A stretch of 64,000 nucleotides of DNA from Theropithecus gelada (taxonomy: Eukaryota > Chordata > Mammalia > Primates > Cercopithecidae), in NCBI RefSeq assembly GCF_003255815.1, contig NC_037669.1:129142596-129206595 (forward strand). Direction: 5' to 3'. Of this stretch, positions 36,307 to 48,889 are shown one piece after another. The notes beneath the pieces were generated by a model. It searched no databases. It saw nothing but the letters and a program-made list of their open reading frames with translations, and was not told the origin of the DNA. Numbering within the stretch: position 1 is the first letter of the stretch; every line of letters starts with the position of its first letter. The position numbers and the translations under genes were made by a program.

Positions 36307-37354
36307 ATGGAACATAATGAAAATTAAAATAAATTTAAAAATTTTTCTAGAATGTAATGAAAAGGACACTACATAGGCAAATCTATGGAATAGTGAAATC
36401 TGTACTTAGGAAAATGTATAGACTTAAAATGTGTTTATATCAGTCTCATAATTGAAATTTTAAAGTGATAATTTATATTTTAAGTCTTTAAAGAAATAAA
36501 AGGTCATATAAAAATAAGTGGCTCCATAATATTTTTAGGTTTAATTAATGTATAAACAAATGTCAAAAATGCATCTTATTAAAATGGAGTTTACAGAGAC
36601 ACAAAATAAATAAGTTTATATAATTCAGTTATAAATGAAATAATGTTATTTTTTGTACCTTTTCTTCCTAATTTAACATTGCATCAAAATATAACTCCTA
36701 ATTCTAGGTTTTCTGAGAACTAGACACTTAACGATTTATCTCTGAGAATAACCTAGGCATTCAAGAGCATGACTGATCCATGAAAATGACTGAACTGGTA
36801 ATGCTATTAAATTTAAACAGCAAAGGGAATGTGATAGTACAAAGCTATAAAGTACAATGCTTTCAATTGTAATAGGATTTATATGCTAGAAGATCAAAGA
36901 AGGTTATCTTGAGGGTCTCAATTGTTCTGTAGTGCCAAATAATTTACAAAAAGGTTGGCATAAAAATAGTTTATGTTGCTACATATTATTTTAGTATTAT
37001 TTCTAATAAATTTTAATTGTATAGTTTGGAAATAGTTTTACCAAGGATTGCTTTTGGTCCAAATTTGGTTTAAAATCCATAAAGTAAATAAATGAGATGA
37101 ATACATCATTATTTAGCATATCATTAAACCTATTGTATTAATCCAATAATTTAAAAAATTCGCATTCAAAATATTCAATGGAAATAAAAGGGAAAGTGTG
37201 TTAATAGACCAGGTGTTGTTAAAATTTTCAGTAAACAAATTTTGACTTGTATTTAGCAATGTCACCCTCCAGTATTACGGTGAGTGGGCTCAAGTAATAA
37301 TTATAATCTATTCTGCATAAAGGTCTTATGCTGCCATTTTTAGGTGTAAAATTT
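36307..37354. other. AT-rich, nothing recognised
   Basis: About 1 kb without identified repeats or coding frames. Confidence 0.45.
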
Positions 37355-37364
37355 TACAGTTTTC

Positions 37365-37457
37365 TGCAGTGAGCCGAGAATGTGCCACTGTACTCCAGTC
37401 TGAGCGACAGAGCAAGACTCTGTCTCAAAAAAAAAAAAAGAAAGAAAGAAAAAAAAG
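37365..37457 (+). mobile_element. 5'-truncated Alu, plus strand
   Basis: Only the last part of the right monomer (tgcagtgagccgag to ctctgtctc) and an A/GAAA tail are present. A 10-base target duplication tacagttttc lies at 37355-37364 and 37458-37467, so the truncation happened at insertion. Confidence 0.93.
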
Positions 37458-37467
37458 TACAGTTTTC

Positions 37468-38048
37468 ATCATTTCTTCAAGATCCCCATCTCAGGCCCTT
37501 GGTAATCATCTGAGTCATCAGAATCCTGTCTTTCCCTAATAACTCCATGTTTCTCCTACCAAATTTTGTTGATTTTACATTCTTAACATTTTTTCCAAAC
37601 TATTTTCTTCCTTTCATACCTACTGATAATACTAAAATTAGGTGAGAATCATAGATCCTTACCTCTACTGCTAAAACAGTCAAAATTTATCTTTCGAGTC
37701 TCTATTCTAGCTTTTTTCAATTTTTCCTTTACACTTCCTGTAGGGAGAATAATTTAAAGCAAAACATCTTACATATTTAGATGGTCTTCCACTACATTGA
37801 CCATGTATACAAAACTACTCTAGTTCAATTTTTCTAAAACATAATTATGCATACGACTCATTTGGTGATTTTGCTGCATTAATCTCAGTTATAAGATTCC
37901 AGGGATTAACTCCAAAAGAGTCTGATTCAGCGGCGTTTATATTGGGACAGAAACCTGTATTTTACTTATCACCCCACCTGGTGACCTGGCCACCTTCTCC
38001 CTAGCCATTCCCACATTTAAAGATATTTTCATCTTAATAGCTCAAAAT
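37468..38048. other. No feature recognised
   Basis: No assigned repeat. A weak resemblance to old L2 or MER DNA elements near 37860-37930 could not be confirmed. Confidence 0.4.
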
Positions 38049-38424
38049 TGATATGGTTTGGCTGTGCCCCCACACAAATCTCATCTTGAATTGTAGTTCC
38101 CATAGTACCCACATGTCGTAGGAGGGACCTTGTGTGCGGTGATTAGATTATGTGGGTAGTTCCCCCAAGCTGTTCTCATAATATTGAGTAAGTTCTCACA
38201 AGATCTGATGATTTTATAAGGCACTTCTCCCTGATTCTCTCTGCACTTCTTCCTGCTGCTGCCTTCTGAAGCAGGTGCATTGCTCACCCTTTGTCTTCTG
38301 CTATGATTGTAAGTTTCCTAAGACCTCCTCAGCCACGTGGAACTGAGTCTATAAAGCCTCCTTCCTTTATAAATTACCCAGTCTCGGGTATTTCCTTATA
38401 GCAATGTGAGAATGAACTAATACA
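38049..38424 (+). mobile_element. MST/THE1-type LTR (MaLR), 5' LTR
   Basis: A 376-base LTR from tgatatggtttggctgtg to gaactaatacag. Internal landmarks: tctcatcttgaattgtagtt, ttctcacaagatctgatg, gattgtaagtttcctaagac, and aattacccagtctcgggtat near the 3' end. It is in sense orientation with the internal sequence that follows. Confidence 0.9.
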
Positions 38425-39187
38425 GTAAATTGGTACTGCAGACAGTGAGGTGCTGTTGTAAAGATACCCAAAAATGTGGAAGGGACTTTGGAACAGTGTA
38501 ACAGGCAGATGTTGGAGCAATTTGGGGGGCTTATAAGAAGACAGGAAAATGTGGGAACGTTTGGAACTTCATAGTGGCTTGGAGGGCTCAGAAGACAGGA
38601 AGATGTGGGAAAGTTTGGAACTTCCTCGAGACTTATTGAATGGCTTTGACCACAATGTTGATAGTGATATGGACAATGAAGTCCAGGCTGAAGTGATCTC
38701 AGATGCAAATGAGAAACTTGTTGGGAACTGGAGTAAAGGTCACTTGCTATGCAAGGAGATTGGAAGTATTTTACCCTGCCATTGAGATCTGTGGAACTTT
38801 GAACTTGGGAGATATGATTTAGGGTATCTGGCAGAAGAAATTTCTAAATGGTGAAGCATTCAAAAGGAAGCAGAACATAAAAGTTTGGAAAATTTGCACC
38901 CCAACAATGTGATATAAAAGAGAACCCCATTTTCTGGGGAGAAATTCAAGCCTACTGGAAAAATTTGCGTAAGTAATAAGGAGCCAAATGTTAATCACCA
39001 AGACAATGAGGAAAATGTTTCCAGGGCATGTCAGAAACTTTCATGGTAGCCCCTCCCATCACAGGCCTCGAGGCCTAGGAGAGAAAAATGGTTTTGTGGT
39101 TGGACCCAGGTCCCTCTACTCTATGCAGCCTTGGGACATGGTGCCCTGTGTTCCACCTATTTCAGCTTTAGCTGTGACTAAAAGGTC
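38425..39187 (+). mobile_element. MST/THE1 internal region, truncated
   Basis: Internal MaLR sequence follows the LTR: aaattggtactgcagacagt, gtaaagatacccaaaaatgt, ttggaacttcctcgagactt, ending near gctttagctgtgactaaaag. It matches the gag-like 5' part of MST/THE1-int. A 35-base stretch (gctcagaagacaggaa-type, 38530-38620) occurs twice. Internal 3' part and 3' LTR are absent. Frames of 78-113 codons here are noncoding. Confidence 0.8.
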
Positions 39188-39368
39188 CCCAAATTTTAGC
39201 AAGCATGAGAGTCTCCTGTTGGGCTAGTGTTAAAATGTATTTCTGGGTCTCATCCTCAGAGTTTCTGAGTCAGTAGTTTGAATGTGAGGCCTGAGAGTTT
39301 GTGTTTCTAAGAAGTTCCCAGGTGATTCTGATGCTACTGATGCAGGGAACACATTTTGAAAATCATTG
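39188..39368 (-). mobile_element. MER5-type hAT-Charlie element
   Basis: Reads aaattttagcaagcatgag, cctcagagtttctgagtcag, taagaagttcccaggtgatt and ends cattttgaaaatcattg, which is MER5A/B in the orientation opposite to the copy at 36124. It abuts the truncated MST internal sequence. Confidence 0.83.
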
Positions 39369-40314
39369 TTAAGAATTTTGAGCCAGATCATTATAAAAAC
39401 CAGTTTGTAGTTTAAAAGTGTCTAAGGGTTTATTAGGCAGTAATTAAGCTAAGGCCTTAGGGGAGAAAGGACAATTTCAGGTAGAAAAAAAAAATAGATT
39501 TCCTGAAATCTTCAAGTAGCAGGACATTGATTTCTTTTTTTAAAATTAAAAGTGGCTGGTGAGGCCATAGTTTGAATAGTGCAAAAGAAAGTGGTGTGCA
39601 AAAGAATAATGCAAAAGAAAGAGAAGACCTCAGGTGAGACAGATCAGGGTAGTACAAGATCCTCCTTCAGGGTTTTGTAGGCCATGCTAATTAAATTGAT
39701 TATTATTCTAAAATTATACAATTTCATTGGATGGCAATAAAAGAGGACATAACACGACCAAAATTATTTTAAGTTTTGAGGTGAGAAATGAACCCTCTCA
39801 TTTTAGTTATAGGAGAATAGCAAACTAAATAATAAAATACAGAAATGGGAAATAAGTCAATATCTGACAGTTACAGTGATCCCAGCTTTATATGTACCTG
39901 TATAAGAATACCAATAACATTAACTTACATTTTTCACAGTCCATTGAATTTTGCAAAGTATTTTTACACATACATTTTATTGACTTTATAATGATCACTT
40001 GAAATAGATAAGAATTAATAACTCTGATGAGAATATAAAGAAAGTTTTTATTGAAATGATCTGAATTCTTGACACTTCATCAGCTAGATTTAGGAGCCAT
40101 CTGGAGATAACCTGAGGCTTAAAGACAAAGTGAGTTAAGCCTTATCAGATGATTGGGAATACAAAGTAGCCCACAAGAAGAGAGAAGCCTCTAAGAACAG
40201 AAACTGCAAATCATTGGTAATTCCCAAAGAAGCACTGATATGCAAATCACATGCCATATAAACTGGTTTCTATATTTTAGAATCCATAAATCTACATTTT
40301 ATAATCTATAAAAC
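39369..40314. other. No feature recognised
   Basis: Mostly AT-rich; a 66-codon minus-strand frame at 39457-39657 has no coding support. Confidence 0.4.
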
Positions 40315-40492
40315 TCAAACTCTGTACTTCTTAAACAATAACTACCCATTCTTCTTCCCCCCCCATCCCCTGCCAACCAACGATTCTACACTGCCTCTAT
40401 TACTCTGAGTAGTTTTTGTCCTTTTGTGACTGGCTTATACTATTTTGCAGAATGTCTTCAAGGTTCATACATGTTGTAGCATATGTCAGATA
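40315..40492 (-). mobile_element. L1M 3' UTR fragment, antisense (partial duplicate of 41160-41352)
   Basis: Contains aacaataactacccatt, atcccctgccaaccaac and gttcatacatgttgtagc, and stops at catatgtcag. The same block, including the unusual aacaataactacccatt, recurs about 845 bases downstream in the main L1M. The copy lacks about 20 bases of the second (catatacatggcatcatata). Confidence 0.78.
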
Positions 40493-40980
40493 AAAATGTC
40501 AGACAAAGATGGATCCAGGAGTAAGAGTAAGAAAATAAAGATGCATACAATTAGAATTAGTCCAAAGCAAGTAAACCCAATAAAAACCTCCTAACACAAA
40601 TGTATCCTGCTTTGCTCTTCTCCATTATTTTGTGCTCATAGCAGCCCATCTGTACCTAGCATATGCCCACTTCTAACAATAAGGCATAACTGAAAATACC
40701 AACTTCAATATACACATATTCAAGTGAATTTGTTGCAGTGTCATAATATTCTCTAAGATAAAAAAAATAAAGCTCTTTTTAATAAAGTGCATAAAATAGG
40801 CTTAAAGAACCAGAGATATATACTGAGTTGATTGAAGTAGCATCTGTTTGCATATATTTTGGAATCTACCTACTATTATCTATTGAGTACATAGTTTCTC
40901 AATGACCTGAGAAGAAATCTAAGAAGATGAAAAATAAATAAAATATTTACTTAAATAGAAAATATTAGACTGTTTTCCAT
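40493..40980. other. No feature recognised
   Basis: Sequence between the duplicated L1 3' UTR piece and the long antisense L1M. Confidence 0.4.
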
Positions 40981-40984
40981 TTTT

Positions 40985-43700
40985 TCTATTTTTTTATTGT
41001 GGTAAAATACAATTAACATAAAATATACTTAACCATTGTTAAGTGTACAATTCTAACCATTGTTAAGTGTACAATTCAATGTTATCAAGGGCACATATAT
41101 TGCTGTGCCACCATCAATACTATGTTTCCCCAGAACTCTTTTCGCCTTGTAAAACTATAAGTCTGTACTCATTAAACAATAACTACCCATTTCTCTTCCC
41201 CCATCCCCTGGAAACCAACCATTCTACACTGTCTCTACCATTCTGAGTATTTCATATACATGGCATCATATAATTTTTGTCCTTTTGTGACTGACTTACT
41301 TCACTTCACAGAATGTCTTCAAGGTTCATACACGTTGTAGCATATGTCAGAATTTCTTTCCTTTTTAAGACTGCATAGCATTCCAGTCTGCATATATATG
41401 TGTATACACACATGCACACACTCTCACACACACACACATCTACATACATACTACGTATATTTAGAGCATTCATTTCAGTACACACACTTGGCTGACTTCC
41501 ATGTTGTAGCATTGTGAATGATGCTGCTATGACCATGAAAGTGTAAATACCTTTCAGAGACTGCTTTTAGTTCTTTGGAGTATTTATTATGAAAAATTGC
41601 TGAATTGGATGGCAATTTCATATTTTTTATTTTTTTGAGCAGCTGCCATACTGTTCTATATACTGGTTATACCATTTTACATTCCCACCAACAGTGCACA
41701 ATAATTCTAATTTCTCCATTTACTTACAAACACTTACTTCTGGTTTTGTTTTTGGTAGTAGCAATTTTAATAGCTGTAAGATGGAATTTCATTGTAGTTT
41801 TGGTTTGCATTCCTCAAATTATTAGTGTTGTTAATCAGGTACTTACTGGCCATTTATATATCTTCTTTGAAAAAATGGCTTTACAAGTCCTTCTTCCAAT
41901 TGTTAAATAGGTTGTTTGGGACATTGTTAAGTTTTATATATATTCTGGTCATTAATCCCTTTTTAGATATATGATTTACAAGTATATTCTGTGGTAACAA
42001 TTTTTGTGGGGTGCCTTTTTAAAACTCTGTTACTAGTGGCTTTCTATACACAGCTTTTAAAAAATTTCATGTAGTCCCAATTTGTCTATTTTTTTCTTTT
42101 GTTGCTCATGCCTTTGGAATCATGGTCAAAATATCACTGACAAAGTGTTTTGAAGCTTTCACCTGCGTTTTCTTCTACAACTTTTACAGCTTTGGTTTTT
42201 ACATTTATGTTATGGATCCATTTTGAGCTCATTTCTGTTTAGGGTGTTAGATAATGGTCCAATTTTATTCTTTTATATGTGGATATCCAGTTTTCTTAGC
42301 ACCATTAGTTGAAAAGACTATTTTTCTCCATTTAATAATCTTTGCACCCTTGTTTAAAATCATTTGACCATATATGTAAATGTTTGTTTCTGGAATTTCT
42401 AGGTTATTCCATTGCTCTATATTTCTGTCTTTATGCCAATACTATGCTGTTCTGATTACTGTAGCTTTAGAGTAAGTTTTAAAATCAGAAGTGTGAGTCC
42501 TCCATATTTGTTTTTTCTTTTCAAGATTCTTTTGAAAATTAGGTATTCCATAAGATAGTGTGCACTTTTTAGAATTGTTTTTTTCTATTTCTACAAAAAA
42601 AAAAAAAATTGAGATTTTGGTAGGAATTACATTGAATCTGTAGATCACTGGGTAATTGGGGCACCTTAACAATATTAAATCTTCCAATCCAGAAACACAT
42701 GATTTATTTCCATTTATTTATGTTTTCTTTTTTTTTCCCAGTGTGTTTTGTAGATTCCATTGTGCAAGACTTTCATCTTCTTGGTTAAGTTAATTCCTAA
42801 GTATCTTATTCCTTCTTCTGCTATAGTAAAGGAAATTGCTCGTTAAATTTCCTTTTCTGAATGCCAATTTTTAGAACATAGAAATGAAACTAATTTGTTG
42901 TTGTTGTTGTTGTTGTTTGCTTAGTATCCTGCTGCTTTGCAGAATTTGGTTATTAGTTCTAAGACTTTGTGTATATGGCGGGTAGATTTTCTAAACATAA
43001 TACTATCTATGAAAATATAATATTATCTAATTGTTCTTTCCTTGTTCCTGATCATGGAGAAAAATATTTCACTCTTTCACCATTGAGTATGATATTTGCT
43101 GTGGCTTTTTTATATGTGGGTTTTATTATGTAGAGGCTGTCTCCTAATATTCCTATGGGTTGAGTGTTTTTATCATGAAAAGGTGGCAAATCAACTGAAG
43201 GTTTTATATATTCCTTCTGTTAATGTGGTGTATTGCAATGATCAATTTTTATAACTTGAACCATCCCTGTATTACAGGAATAAATTTCAGTTGGCCATGG
43301 TGTATAATTCCAGTTGACTAGTATTTTGTTGGAGATTTTTGTGTGGATATGTATAAGATATTGGTCTCTCATTTTCTTCTAATGTATTTTCTTTATCTAG
43401 CTTTAGGATCAAGGTACTCATGACCGCATAGAATGAGTTAGGGAGTGTTGCCTCCTCTTCAAATTTTTAGAAAAGTACAAGAAAGATTGGTATTAGTTCT
43501 TGTTTAAATGTTTGAATTCACCAGCAAAGCCATCAGGTCCAGGGCTTTTCTTTGTCAGGAGATTTTGGATTAGCAATTAATTCTTCTTACTAATTGTAGA
43601 TCTATCCTGACTTTCCAGCTCTATGTGATTTAGTCTTGGTAGATTTTTTGTTTCTAGAAATGTTTTAATTTTATATAGATAATTCAATATATTAGTGTCT
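40985..43700 (-). mobile_element. Long L1M (L1MC/MD-like), antisense: 3' UTR and most of ORF2
   Basis: Reads backwards through an old L1. The 3' UTR (attgtggtaaaatacaatta, gtgccaccatcaatactatg) is followed by reversed ORF2: ttacattcccaccaacagtg near 41679, tggatatccagttttcttag near 42280, actgtagctttagagtaagt, atgaaaaggtggcaaatc near 43174, and caccagcaaagccatcaggt near 43519. No ORF2 frame is intact; the longest minus frame (42442-42687) is 81 codons. It contains a 24-base tandem duplication (41031-41054, 41055-41078), a CA-rich run near 41400-41440 and a (TTG)n run near 42896-42918. The 5' part ends abruptly. Confidence 0.88.
42896..42919 (+). repeat. (TTG)n microsatellite
   Basis: Eight TTG units inside the antisense L1M. 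Confidence 0.9.
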
Positions 43701-43965
43701 AACAACAGCTTACTGTCATGCGGTGAGATCATATACAGAAACTATGATCTATAAGCTCAGCTGCTTAGTTCCTGTGCCAACCACCACAAAAACAATTGCT
43801 AGCTAAGTTAGTAGGCCACCCTTTAGAACTGTACCCTCATAGGAGAGCCAAAGTGCAAATGACCCTGTTGAGCTCAGTCAATACACTGAACCATGAGAAA
43901 TAATATTATTAGTTTTAAGGCACTAAATTTGGGGCACTTTCCAGGCAGAAATAAATAAATGGAAC
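43701..43965 (+). mobile_element. Probable MaLR LTR 3' part, plus strand
   Basis: The end ccatgagaaataatattatt, gttttaaggcactaaatttg and aataaatggaac follows the terminal region of MLT1-like LTRs. The upstream part is too diverged for a firm family call. Confidence 0.45.
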
Positions 43966-46900
43966 AACACTAAACACCCAGCTTGGCAATGTACAAGACT
44001 TTCATTAAATGGTTTAATAAAATAGCCTCAGAAGGCCTCTGAAACTTTCTGTGGGCTTTGGAATGCTGAGTGATTTCATTATTAGATATCTTACAGTCAA
44101 AGTTTTCTAAAACAGCCTACCTGTTTTGAGTTTTGAGCAAAAATGTTTGGGCCTTCCTGACCTTCACATGTTGTCCTTCTAGTGACTGGGAATTCTGATG
44201 GCTGAGAAGCAGTAACTTGTTTACAATGCCATAAGGCAATTTTGAAAGCTTTAAGCATATGAAATATCATTAGAAAATATTTACTCAGTTCAATGTTGTT
44301 AATAGTAGAACATCATCTCATTAAATGTAACATATATGCTGCCACTGTCACCCCTCGCAATTACAAGAAGTTTTAAAAAAAAGGCTTCAAAAACTTATTT
44401 TGGTTTCATTCCATTGTAACATTAAATTTAATCTTCCGTTTAAATTATTAGGTTCAAAATTTGCTTGAATATTGTTCATAACAGGTACTGTATTAAAAAA
44501 CAATTTATCATCTGCAGACCTCTAAAAGTTCAGTGATCACATCTTGAATATAACAAACACCTCCTTCATTAAACGTATCCCATGAAGTAAGATATCTTAT
44601 TTCAATAATGAGAGATAATAGTAACTAATTACACCAATTAATTTGTAACAGTGATAAGTTACTTCAAAGTCACAGTGGGTATTTCCATTCTTTCCCTTTT
44701 AAAGTACCTACAAATTATTAATAACTAATAAGCCTCTTAACTGAATGTTCTGTATTTTGGCAAATTTAAGGTAGTCATCTAAAAGTTAGCTAGCTATCTT
44801 ATTTTTAAAAAACTAGGGTTTTAGTTTCCCTTTTAATTGTATACTTCAGACACCAAGAGAATAATAAACAATACAAACAAGGCAATGAATACTGTCTGAT
44901 TATTATAAGCTACTAGAGAAATACAGTTATGCATTATAAGACACAAGAGACAAGCAAAGTTTTCAAAATCCAAGAGGAGTGATTATACCATAATAAATGT
45001 TCTAAAATGAAATCATTTTAGAGGTAGAAGATAGATGTTATTCCTTTTTGAAAAGCCAATAAAACGTTCTTCTTTTGACTTAGTGTCCCATTCTTTGTTA
45101 TAACCATCTGGAATTTGAACACATTTCATATCCTACAATTTTCAGAGGAACAATTATTTGATACTATTTGTACCCCTGAGGTGTTTTAATGCTTAGTAAC
45201 ATCTGACAAGTATTTCAATAAGCTATTGAAATTAACCTGCTCATGGCAGCTAATCGTATTTTATTTGTCATTTGCAAAGAGTTATTATAAGTAACAGAAT
45301 GAAGACAGATTGAAACTTAGAAACTTATGTTTAAAATGCTCAGAATGTATAGTGAAAATGTAAAAATACTATCACAACTATATTTAACATGAGTTTATTT
45401 ACACATTGTAACAAACTATGTAAATACCTGACTATTTACATACTTGTGTATGTAAAGTTTGATAGCATGTTAACTTTGAGTGCTTTCTGCCTTTACAAAT
45501 TGTGCACAGAAAGACAAAGAGAAATACTATTTAGATTATTGAACCTTTAAAATCTCCATTTCTCTCCAATTATAAATTGAGAAGTTGCCATAAAATTTTA
45601 AAATGGATTTTAAATACTTTATTGAGATATGTTTAAAGTTAAAAAAGTTATTTTAATATAATAGCACCTCTTTTTTTTTGCAAATTATATTTTAGCACAT
45701 AAAGAACAAATTGGAGGTTTTATATTAGTGTTATAGAAAGCTGTATTTTTCTGTCCTATGTAGATGGAATTGACAAGAACAGAAGTAATGGAAGGAATCA
45801 CATAAAATGTTACTTTAGTCATTTAGTAATTGTACCAATGACCTGGGGCAAAGCACTAGATGTGGGATTATGAGACCAACAAAATTTGATAGCTATTTAG
45901 GAAACAGAATTGGACTGTTGGGACATCATATTAACAGGATTAATAGGAGGGATTCTTTGAATACTTTGTGAGCTAATCAGAAAAAAATACTTTTACAATA
46001 ATAATTGTGGTTATTTTCCAAATACTATAAATGTTCATCAGACTGCAATTAGCAGAAAAAGATAAAAAGAGCAATGACAAATTACAAAATTAAAAATAAG
46101 TAAATAGAAGGAGTGTCCCCCAAAGAGCCAAGATTCAGGGATGATCCCACTCTATGTGTCAGGCACATTTATGTTTGCAGTGGGACTGTATTCTCAGAGC
46201 TTCCAACTACTATGGCTACTAAAGTGAATATTACTTCTGAGTCGAATTTTTAATCATCTCAAGCACTGTATTATGCTCCTGTTTTCCTGATTTTCAGCAA
46301 ATTTGGTCGCTTCTGATAAGTATTCCTGGTTTCCCTTTCTTAGATCTCTTTCTTTCCTGTTAACAGTTAGTTAGACTAAGTCAAATTTTCCCTTTTTTCT
46401 TTTGGCATTGTTATTTTTTTTACTAAAACTGTCTGATGAGATTATAATTTCACCTACAACTACTGTACAGACCATTATTTGTTATTCTATTTCTGTATGC
46501 TTTTGGTGAAAGACTAGAAGTTTCTACTACTTTTCATGAAGAAATAAAATGTTCTGAGTCAGATATATGCATTTCCAACAGGAAAGCCAGGCTTGTTTTA
46601 AGAGTTAAAAATCATATAAGACTGAAAAAGAAAAAGCAGTCCTGCAGTTTAGTCAGTTGAGAAGAATAGACTGAGATAAAGCCAGTTGCAACTTTACAAG
46701 AAAACATTATTTCTTTCAATGTCAAGCAGTGGCCATAAAACGCCATGACCATCCTCTCTGAGTAGCACTGCTTTTTCATCAATGGTGCCCCGATGTCTCT
46801 TAACAACACCCTGTATTTATTTAATCTCCACATCTAATCTGCCTCAGAAACAACAACTTATGTACAATTTATCTCCACTTTTCATATATCTTGATCACAG

Positions 46901-48453
46901 TTATTCAGCAGGAACCTGAACCTTATGAAAGACACTTATCTCTTACCACTTTCGACAGTTCTACGGCTACCTTGAGTCAATATATCTCATATTGGTTTTA
47001 CATCTGAGTGTGTTCCTGTAATTATTGCATTTGAAATGCATATACATTACAATTGCTGATAAATATCTTCATTCTTTGAGATTGAATTATGTAATAATCA
47101 TCAATTTTCTCAAAGATTAAAAAATATATAATTTTCAATTTTATGCTTATGTAGATATGAAACTTTTGATTGAATTTTTAGGTATTTCTAGATGTTGAAA
47201 CAAAAACAAAAATTAGGAAATTATGGACTCAGTATTTAAAATAAGTGTAAATAAAATTTTACTTATTTGTTCGCTTGTCTCAATGAGATAGTAAACATTT
47301 TAATTTTTAAAAATTGGAAAAACTTTCCTCTTTCTCTTGAATATTTTATTGTCTTATATTTCTCAGAGTCAAAAGAGTCTAATGATGTTTTATCCAAGTT
47401 GACTCAAGTTGCAACCCAAGGTAAAGATGTCCTGCATTTGGGAAAACGACAGTTTTCACAGACTTAATGTCATTAGCTCAGCTCAGAAACCTATAGTCGC
47501 TCTCCAGGGAATGAAAAAGGATGATCTTTCCCTCAATTATTTTTTCAGCTTGTGATGCTCCATGCCAAAACTGACAACATAAATCTCCTAGGGTCACTCA
47601 TTTTGCCACCACACTGATATACAGTTTGCCACCATCGTATCTGAAATAAAACAATTATCATATGAACATATTTCTACTGCCAATCACATTATTGATATCT
47701 AGTACAAAGGTCCTCTGAATTATGCATAAAATATTAGCACATAAAACAAAAATGTTTAAATAATTTTGGTATAGATCAATGTGTTACAGTATATACACAT
47801 ACATATTCAAAGTTCTACATGAGTTTAAAAAGCAGTAAAAACTAAACAGAATATTATGTTTAAATAAAAGCAATGATAACACTCAATCAAAACTATTGCC
47901 AACACTTTGTGGGAGGCAAGTTGAGAGTTACATAAGTTTAATATAAGGCGATAACTGTTAGAAACTCACTAATAAACATTCACTTAAAAAGATACAACAG
48001 AATGGCCACATAAAATACTAGATATCCAGTTCAATTTGAATTTCAGATAATTTTTAGCATAAATATATCTTAAATATTCTTATTGTGTGTCTAAAATTCA
48101 GTTGAATTAGGCATGCTATATTTTTATTTGATAGATCTGGCAACATTAACACATATATGAAAATTAAAGAAAGGATAAAGGGATTATAAAGTGAACATCA
48201 AAATAATCTAGAAATTAGAAAAATTATATAACATAATTAATTATATAAGTAATTAAAAATAACATAAAATCTTTAAAACTCATAATTTGTTTTAAGAAAG
48301 ACAAATACTAAATTATATAAGAGAGCAGAAATAACTCAACGGGAAGTACCAGAAGCAAAAATTATTTGAAATAACCCAATAAATGGTTTAATTTAGCTTT
48401 GGTGAAGTCAATATGAAGGTTATATTGTCATGTAGATACATAGTTCATGACAG
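43966..48453. other. 4.5 kb with almost no recognised repeat and no gene
   Basis: No Alu, L1 or LTR recognised across this interval. Minus-strand frame 46612-46833 (73 codons) and plus-strand frame 47267-47467 (66 codons) show no domain. AT-rich throughout, with TATTT and poly-A/T runs. Confidence 0.45.
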
Positions 48454-48499
48454 ACACTGCAGCCTGGGTGACGAAACTCCATCTCAAAAACAAAAAAAG
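48454..48499 (+). mobile_element. Tiny Alu 3'-end fragment
   Basis: The stretch cactgcagcctgggtgac, ccatctcaaaaac matches the last 45 bases of an Alu with its tail. The rest of the Alu is absent. Confidence 0.7.
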
Positions 48500-48889
48500 A
48501 TGGAAAAAAAAATCAATGCTATATTACTAGGAGATAGAAAATACTACAAAATACTATTTTAAAAATTCCAATTATGCCAGTAAGTATGAATTTGAATATA
48601 AACAAAATGAAATATTATGAATAACAATCCATCCTCTCTTAACTTACCAATTAGTTTCATAACTAATTAATGCCCTTAATTTCACTGCAGACTATATAGA
48701 AAACTAACTCATTCTAAATGATCTACAATAGTAAGCCGTATTTGACTTAGCCAAGAGTCATATGAGTTTCAATTTGAAATGCAAAAATATTACTGTAAAA
48801 ATAATGCTTTTATGACACATTAATATTTTAGAAGACTCAACAACCTGGGTAGCTTAAAAAGAATACTTTCATGGAGTAAAAAAATCATA

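Noticed and set aside
38367..38708. 113-codon minus-strand frame
   Set aside because: Antisense to an MST/THE1 LTR and internal region; repeated Pro/Ser/Cys pattern reflects the internal sequence repeats.
47905..47935. Alu-like words (aacactttgtgggaggcaag)
   Set aside because: Match is confined to about 20 bases without flanking Alu sequence.
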